From the NCBI GenBank assembly GCA_029781045.1, contig JAKOXL010000017.1, positions 1-38,737 of the forward strand: a DNA stretch of 38,737 nt. The letters run 5' to 3'. A program made the translations under genes and the position numbers. The notes beneath the pieces were generated by a model. It saw only the letters and a program-made list of their open reading frames with translations, was not told the DNA's origin and ran no database searches. Below are positions 7,832 through 16,147 of this stretch, in pieces. Numbering within the stretch: the first letter of the stretch is position 1; each line of letters begins with the position of its first letter. Origin of the DNA: Bacillota bacterium (GTDB lineage: Bacteria; Bacillota; UBA994; UBA5500).

Positions 7832-8498
7832 CAATAAAGTCTAGTACCCGGTTGCCCAACCGCTGCAGCCTATCCTTGTAGCGCCAAGCAAGAAGCAAAA
7901 GGATGGCACCGGCAATAATGAGAGCTATCCAACCTTCCCGCGGCATGTTAATCACACCCGCCCCGGTCAAGCTGGCAGTCAATAACCCGGGGGTGCGGAA
8001 GATCAACACTAGTAAAGCAAACAGCCTGGCGCGGATGGGAGTAAGAGCTGCCAGGAAACAGACCACATCATCGGGGGCAAAGGGGAACACGAACACGGTG
8101 GCGATTATGAGGGCGCCCCGTTTGCCACGGAGGCGGGCCAAGAGAGCATCATAGCGATCCCCAAAAAGGCGGTGCACCAACGGTTTACCGAAATAGCGGG
8201 CCAAGCCGAAGGCAATCATTGCCCCGAGGGTAAAGCCCATGAGGTTGAGAAGGAAGCCTCGCAGAGCTCCAAAGATGTAACCCCCCACCAACCCCACCAC
8301 CAGGCCAGGCAAGGGGGCCACCACCACTTGGGCAGCCATCAGAACCACAAACACAAGGGGAGCCCACATGCCCGCCTCATGTAAGAGAGCCTCTATGTTA
8401 TCGCGGTCGCTGGTGATGCGGTAAACAGTTGGACCGTAAAAGTATACAAGCGCAGCAACTGTGACTGCTAGCAAAGCCCCGATGATGATACGTTTCAT
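7821..8498 (-). CDS. TVP38/TMEM64 family (VTT domain) membrane protein
   Basis: A 225-residue membrane protein with the VTT (DedA-like, SNARE-associated) fold. MKRIIIGALLAVTVAALVYF is the first helix. PLPGLVVGLVGGYIFGALRG carries the family glycine-rich re-entrant motif. FPFAPDDVVCFLAA and FRTPGLLTASLTGAG form the second half. Eukaryotic relatives are lipid scramblases, and bacterial relatives affect membrane homeostasis. The start is ATG 8498, preceded by GGAAGGGAAG, rather than the in-frame codon nine residues upstream. It begins 29 bases after the BceB-like stop, so it is probably co-transcribed with the transporter, which hints at a role in envelope stress response. Confidence 0.85.
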   Translation of the reverse strand: MKRIIIGALLAVTVAALVYFYGPTVYRITSDRDNIEALLHEAGMWAPLVFVVLMAAQVVVAPLPGLVVGLVGGYIFGALRGFLLNLMGFTLGAMIAFGLARYFGKPLVHRLFGDRYDALLARLRGKRGALIIATVFVFPFAPDDVVCFLAALTPIRARLFALLVLIFRTPGLLTASLTGAGVINMPREGWIALIIAGAILLLLAWRYKDRLQRLGNRVLDFIDAN

Positions 8499-8527
8499 TC
8501 CTTTTCTTCCCTTCCAATGTAGCATGT

Positions 8528-10435
8528 TTAGCCTAGCAACTGCTTCAGATAGGCCCTGCGGGCCAGAAAGAAGTAGATCATCTGCAATACTACATAGATT
8601 CCGGCTACCATGGCGGCCCCTGTTATCACATGCAAGTGGGGCGCAAGATTAGACAAGGTTTTCATGGCAAAGGCTGTATGCAAGATGCCAATAGCAACTG
8701 GGAGGAAAAAAAGAATCCCCAACTCCCGATTGACGATCTGTAGTCTCTCTCGCCGAGTAATACCTATGTCACGCAAGGTATTGAACTGACGTTTGTCCAC
8801 GTCGATCTCTGTAAAGAGCTTGAAGTAGATCAGACTCCCACTAGCGATAAAGAAGAGAAAGCTGACAAACGCACCAATGAACATGGTGAGAGCCGCTGTA
8901 TTGCGCAGTTCTCCGTATCCGTCGGCCCGACAAGGAAACCACCGGATTCCCACCGGCACGTGCTCACCAACTATTGGCTCCACATTGGTTAGCTTGTGCC
9001 ACTGCTTAGTTTCAAAGCACAGGTAATGAAAGAGCTGCTGTCTATCACCATTTTCAACTAACTGCTTATAGATAGCATCCGGCACTACCAATGTGCACAT
9101 ACCCAACAGGGATTGGTTAGCAAACTCTACGTCTGGAAGTTCCAAAGTCAGATTGCCAAGAGTGATGGCACCTCTGCCGAGAGACCCAGCTGCCTGCTCA
9201 TTAGACCAATAGAAAAGCAGCGAGCTATCAGCATCCATTTCCAAATCGGGTAAGTGGGGAGCAATCTTCATCGCCGCTTGGTAGTCCCGCGTGGGGATAA
9301 CAACCACCAACTGCTCCGTTACTGGCGGAATATCCAGATGACCCCATAGGCCGGAGACTAACAACCAGTTTACTTCTCCACCAGCGCGGTACTGCAAAGC
9401 TTGGGCAACTATCTCCCCCACCTGGGACAACTGGTCTGTGTCGAAAGTAGCATCTGCTCTCATGGTGATGGCAAAGCCATACTCCTCCAAGGCCACGGCC
9501 CTGGCCCCCTGTAGTACCGTGTTAACGGTACCCAGAGCAGTGCAAACCACAGCGATCAGAATAGCACTAGTAAATATGACGCGGGCGTTCTCCCGTAAGC
9601 GGAAGGTGAGCCGGTTAAGGACCACCATATTGGTCCCACGGAAGTATATGGCTCGCCTTCTCTCAAACCACCGACATACGGCCACGCCGCCTTGACTGAC
9701 GGCCAAGTAGGTGCCAGTGATAACAAGACCCAGAATGGGTAACATGTTCTCCATCAGATTGACGCCGTAGGTATGCCAGGCCTTGCCGTAGCCCCACCCC
9801 ACCAAGACCAATCCTAAACAGAAAACTAACGGTCGCCAGCGGGGTATCGCTTTTCCCTGTCTTTTCACCGCCATTAGCTCCCTCACACTACTCTGCCGCA
9901 ACTGGAGAACAACCACCATTGTCAAGAAGGCAAACACCGTTATGAACACTAGCACGGTTATCATCACTGCGACCGGCGGAACGAAAAAGTAGATGGGATT
10001 GGTTACGGCCAGAAGCACACCCATGGCCATGAAGAATAACTTAGAAAAGAGTATACCACTTAATAAACCGACGACAATAGATAAAAGAGAAATCACCATA
10101 AACTCTACCCATACCATGCGGCGCTGTTGTCTTTGGGTCATGCCCAGAAGCGTGAGTAATCCAAACTCGTATTTACGTAGGCGCAGGAAGGCACTGGTTG
10201 AGTAGAAGATAAAGATGAAGGAAAAGATAAGTATTACTACTTCGCATGCGAGCATGCCCCGTTGTACCGCCTCTTTACCGTTTCGCACAATATGGCCTTG
10301 GACGACCGCCGGGTGTAACACGAAGCTCAAGAACAGATAAAACACAAACACCGAGAAGGTGCAGCTGAGAAAATAGGCCAGATAGCGGTGCCAGTTCCCT
10401 CTAATGTTGCTTATTGCCAGCTGACGCAAGGTCAT
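8528..10435 (-). CDS. BceB-type ABC transporter permease (FtsX-like domains)
   Basis: A 635-residue permease matching the BceB architecture: an N-terminal helix (residues 17-38), a first FtsX-like cluster of helices (about 60-300), a roughly 200-residue external domain (about 310-515, including the VLQGARAVALEEYGFAITMR stretch) and a C-terminal FtsX-like part (about 520-635). In the family the large external domain recognises lipid-II-cycle antibiotics such as bacitracin or peptides, and the protein signals to an intramembrane kinase. The ATG lies inside the ATPase gene (35-base overlap), with GGGAGGGAG just upstream. The TVP38 gene follows at 29 bases. The exact antibiotic cannot be inferred. 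Confidence 0.88.
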   Translation of the reverse strand: MTLRQLAISNIRGNWHRYLAYFLSCTFSVFVFYLFLSFVLHPAVVQGHIVRNGKEAVQRGMLACEVVILIFSFIFIFYSTSAFLRLRKYEFGLLTLLGMTQRQQRRMVWVEFMVISLLSIVVGLLSGILFSKLFFMAMGVLLAVTNPIYFFVPPVAVMITVLVFITVFAFLTMVVVLQLRQSSVRELMAVKRQGKAIPRWRPLVFCLGLVLVGWGYGKAWHTYGVNLMENMLPILGLVITGTYLAVSQGGVAVCRWFERRRAIYFRGTNMVVLNRLTFRLRENARVIFTSAILIAVVCTALGTVNTVLQGARAVALEEYGFAITMRADATFDTDQLSQVGEIVAQALQYRAGGEVNWLLVSGLWGHLDIPPVTEQLVVVIPTRDYQAAMKIAPHLPDLEMDADSSLLFYWSNEQAAGSLGRGAITLGNLTLELPDVEFANQSLLGMCTLVVPDAIYKQLVENGDRQQLFHYLCFETKQWHKLTNVEPIVGEHVPVGIRWFPCRADGYGELRNTAALTMFIGAFVSFLFFIASGSLIYFKLFTEIDVDKRQFNTLRDIGITRRERLQIVNRELGILFFLPVAIGILHTAFAMKTLSNLAPHLHVITGAAMVAGIYVVLQMIYFFLARRAYLKQLLG

Positions 10436-11186
10436 GGCTACTCCCTCCCATCAACGATAGGACATCGAGAATCTGCTGATAAAAGGCATGGCGATTGCTA
10501 CCACGCCGCACTTCGGAGTAAATGCGTCCATCGCGAATGAAGAGTATACGCTGGCAGTAGCTGGCTACGAGGGGATCATGGGTCACCATGGTGATGGTAA
10601 CGTTCCTTTCTTCATTCTGACGGCTGAGGATCTCCATCAGTTCCTTAGCCGACTTGGAGTCTAAGTTGCCTGTAGGTTCATCTGCTAGCACTAACATCGG
10701 TTCGTGTATAAGGGCCCGAGCTGCGGCAGCCCGCTGCTGTTCGCCGCCTGATGTTTGGCTAGGACGCTTATCTAAGATGTGCTCTATATGAAAGCTGCTG
10801 GCCACAACCTGTAACTTGCGTTCTATCTCCGACACCGACACTTTATCGAGAGCAAGCGGCAAAATGATATTATCTCGGATACTCAGAGTATCTAACAGAT
10901 TGTAATCCTGGAAGATAAAGCCCAATTGTCGACGGCGAAAGAGAGCCAACTCATCGCCTCGTAATTGTCGAGGATCGGTACCCTTTAGCCTCACTGAGCC
11001 AGCTGTGGGCTCATCAATAGTGGCCAGAATGTTGAGCAAAGTTGTTTTGCCGCTGCCGGAAGGCCCCATAATTCCTACGAACTCGCCTGCATGCACCTGC
11101 AAGTCGATGCCATCTAGAGCTCTGTGATAAACAGTACCGCGACTACCGTACACCTTGCAGACTGCTTTCGCTTCTAGTACAACCAT
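10401..11186 (-). CDS. BceA-type ABC transporter ATP-binding protein
   Basis: A 261-residue ATPase of the MacB/LolD/BceA type. It has Walker [10 protein letters not shown] (residues 41-49), Q-loop region [13 protein letters not shown], signature SGGEQQR, Walker [15 protein letters not shown] and the switch His in VTHD. It powers the partner permease to free or release cell-wall antibiotics from their targets. GGAGGAGG lies 9 bases before the ATG. The last 35 bases overlap the permease start. A perfect palindrome separates the gene from the upstream kinase, so the transporter may have its own promoter as in B. subtilis bceRS-bceAB. Confidence 0.92.
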   Translation of the reverse strand: MVVLEAKAVCKVYGSRGTVYHRALDGIDLQVHAGEFVGIMGPSGSGKTTLLNILATIDEPTAGSVRLKGTDPRQLRGDELALFRRRQLGFIFQDYNLLDTLSIRDNIILPLALDKVSVSEIERKLQVVASSFHIEHILDKRPSQTSGGEQQRAAAARALIHEPMLVLADEPTGNLDSKSAKELMEILSRQNEERNVTITMVTHDPLVASYCQRILFIRDGRIYSEVRRGSNRHAFYQQILDVLSLMGGSSHDLASAGNKQH

Positions 11187-11265
11187 CGTACAATACCTCC
11201 TCCCGCTCTTGTGTATAATTTACCGCAGCCTCAGCCCCACTTCCATTTTTCAAGCTTACATAGTA

Positions 11266-11299
11266 ACAGCCTGGCTTACAGTACTGTAAGCCAGGCTGT
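11266..11299. terminator. Perfect 34-base palindrome between kinase and ABC genes
   Basis: ACAGCCTGGCTTACAGT (11266-11282) is followed directly by its exact complement with no spacer. A hairpin with a 15-base stem and minimal loop would form in either transcript. No T-run follows on either strand, so it may be a partial terminator, an mRNA 3'-end stabiliser or a protein site. It lies 20 bases after the kinase stop. Confidence 0.55.
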
Positions 11300-11318
11300 C
11301 ACGCTTTCTATCATTGCA

Positions 11319-12398
11319 CTATAACCACACTTGTTCATCTGCGGACAAGCGATGAAGGTGGTCGGCAGCTACAAATGTGATTGTGACCGTAGTCCCTCTA
11401 TTCACTTCGGAACTGATGGCTATGGGGTGCCCCAACTGGTCACACACCTTCTTGGCTAGATATAGGCCCATACCAGTTGCCTCGGGGAAACGCCTGCCGT
11501 TGGTCCCAGTGAAAAAGGGTTGCCAAACTCTATCCAAATCCTCCGGCGGAATACCGATACCAAAGTCGCGGCAGGCTACCCTTACTTCCCTTTGTGAACG
11601 GCAAATAGTGAACTCTACAGTTCTCTCCGCTCCTTCGCGGCGAGAGTATTTGAGGGCATTACTTAGAACCTGTCTTAGCACAAATTGCAGCCACTTGGGA
11701 TCAGTCTCTACCTCAACCCGCTCCGGTTCGCTAATTACTTTCGGGTATATCCCATAGCGAATGAACGTGGCCTTTTGCTCATTTATGATTTGCCGTACCA
11801 ACTGAAGGAGATCTACCTGCTGTACCACAAAGTCCAGCTCAAATTGGCTCAGACGGATATTATACAGCATGAGTTCTAGCCCGGCCGCCAATCTGTCACG
11901 CACGTCCCGTAAGCTGCTTACCAGCTCCTCACAATCTACTTCCCCAGCCTCCCACTGCTGCAAAAGCAGGTCGAGTACAGCCAAGGGTGTTTTCATCTGG
12001 TGGGCCCACCGACTCTGAAAGTGATTTTGCAGCTCTTGCTGGCTTCGGTAGTTGGTTAGCTTAGCTTCGTACAGTCGATACTGCTCTTTTAGTACCTCCC
12101 GTACTGCCCTCTGTTCCCAAGTTATGGCCTCTTGTGGCACTGAGGGTAGATCTGCACTAGATTGCGACAGAAGAAGGGATATCTCTTGGTACCAAGGCTT
12201 TTGCCTTGCCCAGTCCAGCAAGAGAGCGAAAAACAGTAGCAATATAGCCAGAACAATGGCGTAGAAGGTAGTGCCAGGAGTAAACGCATGCTCCCTCTGC
12301 CTATTATCCAGGTAAAAAACACCGACAATCACAGCAAAGGCAATCAGGGCAGCTAAAATAAGAGAAATACGATCACGCCAATAAGCGCCCTTAGGCAT
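11319..12398 (-). CDS. BceS-like intramembrane-sensing histidine kinase
   Basis: A 359-residue kinase with two closely spaced transmembrane helices (about residues 12-30 and 46-61), almost no external loop between them and a short linker: the intramembrane-sensing class that reads transporter state rather than a ligand. The phosphoacceptor His133 is in WAHQMKTPL. The HATPase domain has SNALKYS (N-box), DFGIGIP (G1) and ATGMGLYLAKK (G2). The start is ATG 12398, preceded by GGAGGAGCGAAGC, overlapping the regulator stop by 8 bases. An upstream in-frame codon would add nine residues without a good signal. The BceAB-like pair follows. Confidence 0.9.
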   Translation of the reverse strand: MPKGAYWRDRISLILAALIAFAVIVGVFYLDNRQREHAFTPGTTFYAIVLAILLLFFALLLDWARQKPWYQEISLLLSQSSADLPSVPQEAITWEQRAVREVLKEQYRLYEAKLTNYRSQQELQNHFQSRWAHQMKTPLAVLDLLLQQWEAGEVDCEELVSSLRDVRDRLAAGLELMLYNIRLSQFELDFVVQQVDLLQLVRQIINEQKATFIRYGIYPKVISEPERVEVETDPKWLQFVLRQVLSNALKYSRREGAERTVEFTICRSQREVRVACRDFGIGIPPEDLDRVWQPFFTGTNGRRFPEATGMGLYLAKKVCDQLGHPIAISSEVNRGTTVTITFVAADHLHRLSADEQVWL

Positions 12399-13098
12399 GC
12401 TTCGCTCCTCCCAGCACCAAAGCATAGCCTTGACCCCGCTTGGTTTCTATAACTCCCACTAAACCGATGTCCTGCAAGCGGCGCCGCACTCTCGCCACAT
12501 TTACGGTTAGGGTGTTATCATCAACGAAGCTCACATCATCCCACAAAGCAGAGAGCAGCTCTTCCCTGGTCACGATCCTTCCTGCTTTCCGCGCCAAACA
12601 CTTTAGCAATCTAAACTCTGTCAGGCTCAACTCCGTGTGTTGTTCTCCCCAGCTAACGCTGTTTCTCTCCTCATCAAAAACAAGGCCATCCACTTCCCAG
12701 AGTGACTTATGACGATCGCTGGGAACAGCGTACGCCCCATAGGTGCGACGCAAGACACTGCGAATCTTAGCTCGTAACACTTCTAGACTGAAGGGTTTGG
12801 TTATATAATCATCCCCACCGTTTTCGATGGCCAACACTTGATCCATTTCCCCAGTGCGTGCAGAAAGAAAAATGATGGGAACAGTCGAGACCGTGCGGAT
12901 CTGGCGACACCAATAGAAGCCATCGTAAAGTGGCAGATTGATGTCCATTATGACCAGGTCAGGTTGCAGACGCAAGAACTCCAGCTTAATCTGGGCAAAG
13001 TCGCTTACTCGCTGGGCCTCATAACCGTAGCGAGACAATTCCCCTGCTATGATAGACGCTATCTGCTCATCGTCTTCCACAATCAAAACACGGAACAC
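12391..13098 (-). CDS. OmpR/PhoB-type response regulator, BceR-like
   Basis: A 235-residue regulator. The receiver domain (about 1-120) has the acidic pair EDD at residues 8-10, phosphoacceptor Asp in VIMDINLP and Lys in DYITKPF. The winged-helix domain contains LSLTEFRLLKCLARKAGRIV and ends with VRRRLQDIGLVGVIETKRGQGYAL, the standard recognition helix and wing. It is expected to activate the downstream ABC genes on cell-wall antibiotic stress. It has a GTG start, with AGGGGGATGAGG upstream. The first gene of the minus-strand unit, it is divergent from the metallophosphoesterase. Confidence 0.93.
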   Translation of the reverse strand: MFRVLIVEDDEQIASIIAGELSRYGYEAQRVSDFAQIKLEFLRLQPDLVIMDINLPLYDGFYWCRQIRTVSTVPIIFLSARTGEMDQVLAIENGGDDYITKPFSLEVLRAKIRSVLRRTYGAYAVPSDRHKSLWEVDGLVFDEERNSVSWGEQHTELSLTEFRLLKCLARKAGRIVTREELLSALWDDVSFVDDNTLTVNVARVRRRLQDIGLVGVIETKRGQGYALVLGGAKHA

Positions 13099-13195
13099 AA
13101 CCTCATCCCCCTTCTATTAATTGTAACCTAACCATGCGCACGAGAAAACGGAACCTCGTGCTCCATCCGCCGTATAAGTGGCAAAACGGCAAGAG

Positions 13196-13204
13196 TGTTA
13201 TAAT
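13196..13204 (+). promoter_or_regulatory. Extended -10 promoter of the metallophosphoesterase
   Basis: TGTTATAAT (TGn-TATAAT) lies about 30 bases before the start codon. No good -35 hexamer is seen, which is usual for extended -10 promoters. Confidence 0.5.
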
Positions 13205-13234
13205 GGAGCAAACTGCTAGACTGAGGTGAACAAC

Positions 13235-14095
13235 GTGCGCAGGAGGTGTCGGGGAGTTTTGCCCACCATTCTGGGATTATTACTGTTGGCCATCATAGGC
13301 ATCTACGTCTGGGAAAACCACATCATAGACGTGGCAGAAGTTGAAGTACCTATCAAAGGACTGGCTGCAGATATAGATGGTATGAGAATCGCCCTGTTCA
13401 GCGACCTACACGGCCGACCCTTAAATGTGGGCTGGGTGGAGAACCTGTTATTAAGACACGATGTGGATCTAATTGCCTTAACAGGTGATTATGTGCGCGG
13501 TCGCGATGTTGGTAGCCTGGCGCGTTTGGGGCCGTTACTCAAACTACTACCCCAGATCGCACCTACCTATGCCATCTGTGGTAACCACGATCGGGCGGCC
13601 GGCTGGGACGAAATCAAAGCATTGTTAGAACAACATGGTATTAGTGTACTAGATAACTCTTATACCTACATAACACGAGGTGCCGCTCAGCTTATTTTAG
13701 CCGGACTAAGCTATCCTTACGATTCAATAGCCGACTTACAGAGAACATTACCCCTAAGCGCTGACACCATCGTTCTGCTGACCCATTCGCCCCAGGTCTT
13801 CCGGCCAGAGCATCTAATCATGATGGAGACAGAACGGACCCTATGGCAGGAGTTGATGCAGCGCCCTTCCCTCACGCTAGTTGGCCATACCCACGGTGGG
13901 CAAATCAAATTACCGCTATTAGGCGCCGTCACGACGGCCAGCGGGCAACTGTTTCCTCAGGAACATGTTGAGGGGTTATCGTGGGAAGGTTCGGGCTGGC
14001 TTTATATATCCCGCGGCCTTGGCTACACGGGTATGCAGATGCGCTTCTTGTCACGGCCAGAAATAGCAATTATCACGTTAAGAGGCGCGGATTAG
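13235..14095 (+). CDS. Membrane-anchored metallophosphoesterase (YkuE-like)
   Basis: A 286-residue protein with one N-terminal membrane segment (VLPTILGLLLLAIIGIYVW) followed by a calcineurin-like phosphoesterase domain. The metal-binding motifs are all present in order: FSDLHGRP (D-x-H), LTGDYV (GD), CGNHDR (GNHD), THSP and VGHTHGGQ (GHTH). YkuE-type enzymes hydrolyse lipid or cell-wall-linked phosphoesters outside the membrane; the substrate here is not known. GTG 13235 is preferred, because TGAGGTG lies 6 bases upstream. A GTG three codons earlier overlaps that site. It is transcribed divergently from the response regulator. Confidence 0.88.
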   Translation: MRRRCRGVLPTILGLLLLAIIGIYVWENHIIDVAEVEVPIKGLAADIDGMRIALFSDLHGRPLNVGWVENLLLRHDVDLIALTGDYVRGRDVGSLARLGPLLKLLPQIAPTYAICGNHDRAAGWDEIKALLEQHGISVLDNSYTYITRGAAQLILAGLSYPYDSIADLQRTLPLSADTIVLLTHSPQVFRPEHLIMMETERTLWQELMQRPSLTLVGHTHGGQIKLPLLGAVTTASGQLFPQEHVEGLSWEGSGWLYISRGLGYTGMQMRFLSRPEIAIITLRGAD

Positions 14096-14111
14096 AGTTA
14101 GTGAATCTCCG

Positions 14112-14144
14112 GGGCTGTCGCAAACTCAGCTTTGCGAACAGCCC
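14112..14144. terminator. Hairpin after the metallophosphoesterase
   Basis: GGGCTGT-C-GCAAA pairs with TTTGC-GA-ACAGCCC around a short loop, 17 bases after the stop at 14095. No T-run follows, so it is a weak or Rho-assisted terminator candidate. A related GGCTGTC/GACAGCC stem lies at 26837-26854. Confidence 0.5.
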
Positions 14145-14254
14145 ATAGCATTTGAAGCGGTAAGTCTGTACTGGACACATCTTGAGACTGCATGCTCCCC
14201 CTAACATTGGCAAACACTAGTTGAGATAGTAGTACGATATTGGGAGGAGAAAAG

Positions 14255-15505
14255 ATGCAGGTGCCCATCACAGAGTGGATCATTCTCGTGTTGCTTATTG
14301 CAGCTTCTGCCTTTTTCTCTGCCTCCGAAAGTGCCCTCATGGGACTGAGTCAGCTGCGGGTAAGAACTCTAGTGGAAGCGGGACAAGGGCGGGCTCAGCT
14401 GATAGCGAAACTGAAGTCACGACCAGAGCGCTTGCTTATTACTATTCTGGTGGGCAACAATCTGGTCAATATTGGGGCTTCTGCACTTTTCACCGCCATA
14501 GCTCTCCGTACCTTTGGCGCTGGAACCGCTGTCACTCTGGCCACGACACTCATGACGTTCATCATACTAGTTTTCGGTGAAATCGCACCTAAGACTTTGG
14601 CTACCCGTGATCCCCTGCGCGTCTCCTACCAGGTTGCGAGACCACTAAACCTTTTGATGCTGCTGTTACGGCCACTGGTTGCAGCCCTTACATGGTTTTC
14701 AAATCTCTTGGTTCACCCTAAGGGTCCCGCAGGCGCTATGCCGGAGCAGGTCACAGAAGCGGAGATTCGTACCCTAGTCAATGTGGGGGAAGAACAGGGC
14801 ATCATTGAGGACGACGAGAGCCGCATGATCCATAGTGTGCTGGAATTGACAGATACTCCGGTGCGTAACGTAATGGTACCCCGCACCGCCATAACTGCCG
14901 TAGAAGTAAACACAACCCATGACGAACTAATTGAAATCATTAGGCGCGACCGCTACTCTCGTTTGCCTGTCTATGAAGGAGATATTGATAACATCATTGG
15001 CCTACTTCATGCAAAAGACATTTGCTCTTTGACAGAAGAGGAAAAGGCCGCCTTTGACTTGCGCAAGCTCTTGCGCCCCACCATTTTTGTGGTGTCAACC
15101 AAGAAAAGCGGGCTGGTTCTGCGGGAGTTGCAAAAACACCGGGTCTACATGGCCATCATAATCGATGAATATGGCGGCACTGCCGGACTGGTAACGATTG
15201 AAGATTTAATTGAAGAGATCGTAGGGGAAATTGTAGATGAGTATGATGAGGAAGATCCTCCGCTGGAGATTCTGGATGCCAACACTACCTTTTTAGATGC
15301 CCGCTTAACAGTGGAAGAAGTCAATGAGCAACTGGGCATTGCGTTACCAACGGACCGCGCCCTTACCATCGGCGGTCTGATCTATGATTTACTAGGACGT
15401 ATCCCCCGTGCCGGGGAAACGGTCACCAGTGGGAACGTTTCTCTAACGGTAGACAAGCTGGATCGGCGGACAATAGAAAGGGTAAAAATCACTATAAAGG
15501 AGTAG
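14255..15505 (+). CDS. CNNM/HlyC-CorC family membrane protein with CBS pair
   Basis: A 416-residue protein. The N-terminal CNNM (DUF21) membrane domain (residues 1-170) contains SAFFSASESALMGLSQLRVR and LVGNNLVNIGASAL. Residues about 185-310 carry a CBS domain pair (NVMVPRTAITAVEV, DRYSRLPVYEGDIDNIIGLL, IIDEYGGTAGLVTIEDLIEE), and a CorC/HlyC domain closes it (VEEVNEQLGIALP and GGLIYDLLGRIP). Relatives take part in Mg2+ efflux or resistance and some were called hemolysins. The start is ATG 14255, preceded by GGGAGGAG. It is a single-gene unit with a strong hairpin 55 bases downstream. Confidence 0.92.
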   Translation: MQVPITEWIILVLLIAASAFFSASESALMGLSQLRVRTLVEAGQGRAQLIAKLKSRPERLLITILVGNNLVNIGASALFTAIALRTFGAGTAVTLATTLMTFIILVFGEIAPKTLATRDPLRVSYQVARPLNLLMLLLRPLVAALTWFSNLLVHPKGPAGAMPEQVTEAEIRTLVNVGEEQGIIEDDESRMIHSVLELTDTPVRNVMVPRTAITAVEVNTTHDELIEIIRRDRYSRLPVYEGDIDNIIGLLHAKDICSLTEEEKAAFDLRKLLRPTIFVVSTKKSGLVLRELQKHRVYMAIIIDEYGGTAGLVTIEDLIEEIVGEIVDEYDEEDPPLEILDANTTFLDARLTVEEVNEQLGIALPTDRALTIGGLIYDLLGRIPRAGETVTSGNVSLTVDKLDRRTIERVKITIKE

Positions 15506-15560
15506 TTGAAAAATCTGTCAAAAGGCAGCAAAACCAGCGTTTGGTAGTAGCCTTTAAGAA

Positions 15561-15599
15561 GGCAAAGGGCTACAAGCGTAATGCTTGCAGCCCTTTGCC
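15561..15599 (+). terminator. Strong hairpin after the CNNM gene
   Basis: GGCAAAGGGCT pairs with AGCCCTTTGCC, and inner AAGC pairs with GCTT, across a 5-base loop. The T-run is absent, so termination efficiency is uncertain. The rest of 15600-15714 is the SASP leader. Confidence 0.6.
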
Positions 15600-15654
15600 T
15601 CTGGGCGAAACGGTCACCTGTAATTACTTTCCGCTGCAGCACCAAACACTGACA

Positions 15655-15685
15655 GTATTCAGAGTAGGGCTTCGTGAAATACTTA
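15655..15685 (+). promoter_or_regulatory. Possible sigma-G-like promoter of the SASP gene
   Basis: GTATTC and AATACTTA, 17 bases apart, loosely resemble the G-H-A-T-R and CATnnTA elements used by forespore sigma-G. The match is partial. The argument is mainly that SASP genes are normally sigma-G dependent. Confidence 0.25.
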
Positions 15686-15714
15686 AGATAGCAACGGTAA
15701 AGGAGGTGACACAG

Positions 15715-15945
15715 ATGGCACTAGGTTCTTCTTCTAGCAACGTCCCGGTAGTACCCAATGCCAAGAAGGCTCTTGACCAGTTCAAATATGAAGTGGCCAA
15801 CGAGTTGGGTATCCAGGTTCCTGCTGACGGTTATTGGGGCACTATGACCACTCGTGACACCGGTGCAATCGGTGGGCACATGGTTCGTAAGATGATCGCC
15901 ATGGCCGAACAGTCATTGGCGACCCGTACGACTGGTCAGCAGTAG
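15715..15945 (+). CDS. Alpha/beta-type small acid-soluble spore protein
   Basis: A 76-residue protein of the classic length. KYEVANELG (residues 24-32) is the GPR germination-protease site (family KYEIASEFG). GYWGTMTTRDTGAIGGHMVRKM is the second conserved helix region that coats DNA in the spore core, protecting it from UV and hydrolysis, before being degraded at germination. The ATG has a perfect AAGGAGGTGA 6 bases upstream, fitting a very highly expressed protein. It is monocistronic, with a textbook terminator 25 bases downstream. This gene is the firmest evidence that the host makes endospores. Confidence 0.97.
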   Translation: MALGSSSSNVPVVPNAKKALDQFKYEVANELGIQVPADGYWGTMTTRDTGAIGGHMVRKMIAMAEQSLATRTTGQQ

Positions 15946-15969
15946 TAGTCCATCATTGTTTCGCCTACG

Positions 15970-15998
15970 GAGCGGACCCTTTGGTCCGCTCATTTTTG
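15970..15998 (+). terminator. Intrinsic terminator of the SASP gene
   Basis: GAGCGGACC and GGTCCGCTC form a perfect 9-base stem with a 4-base loop, followed by ATTTTTGT. Confidence 0.92.
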
Positions 15999-16147
15999 TG
16001 TTCCCCAGATTTATGGCAAATTATACAACTGCTGGGAAAAGGACTGGAAGCAATTTGGCCGCGCTCACTCGCTGTCACCCTTACTTGCGCCTGTGAATAA
16101 GTTAATTTGAGTTACTTACTATGATGGAAACAGAGGAGTGATGCGCT

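Noticed and set aside
13226-13234. GTG at 13226 as start of the metallophosphoesterase
   Set aside because: It overlaps the only Shine-Dalgarno-like sequence (TGAGGTG), which is well placed for the GTG at 13235.
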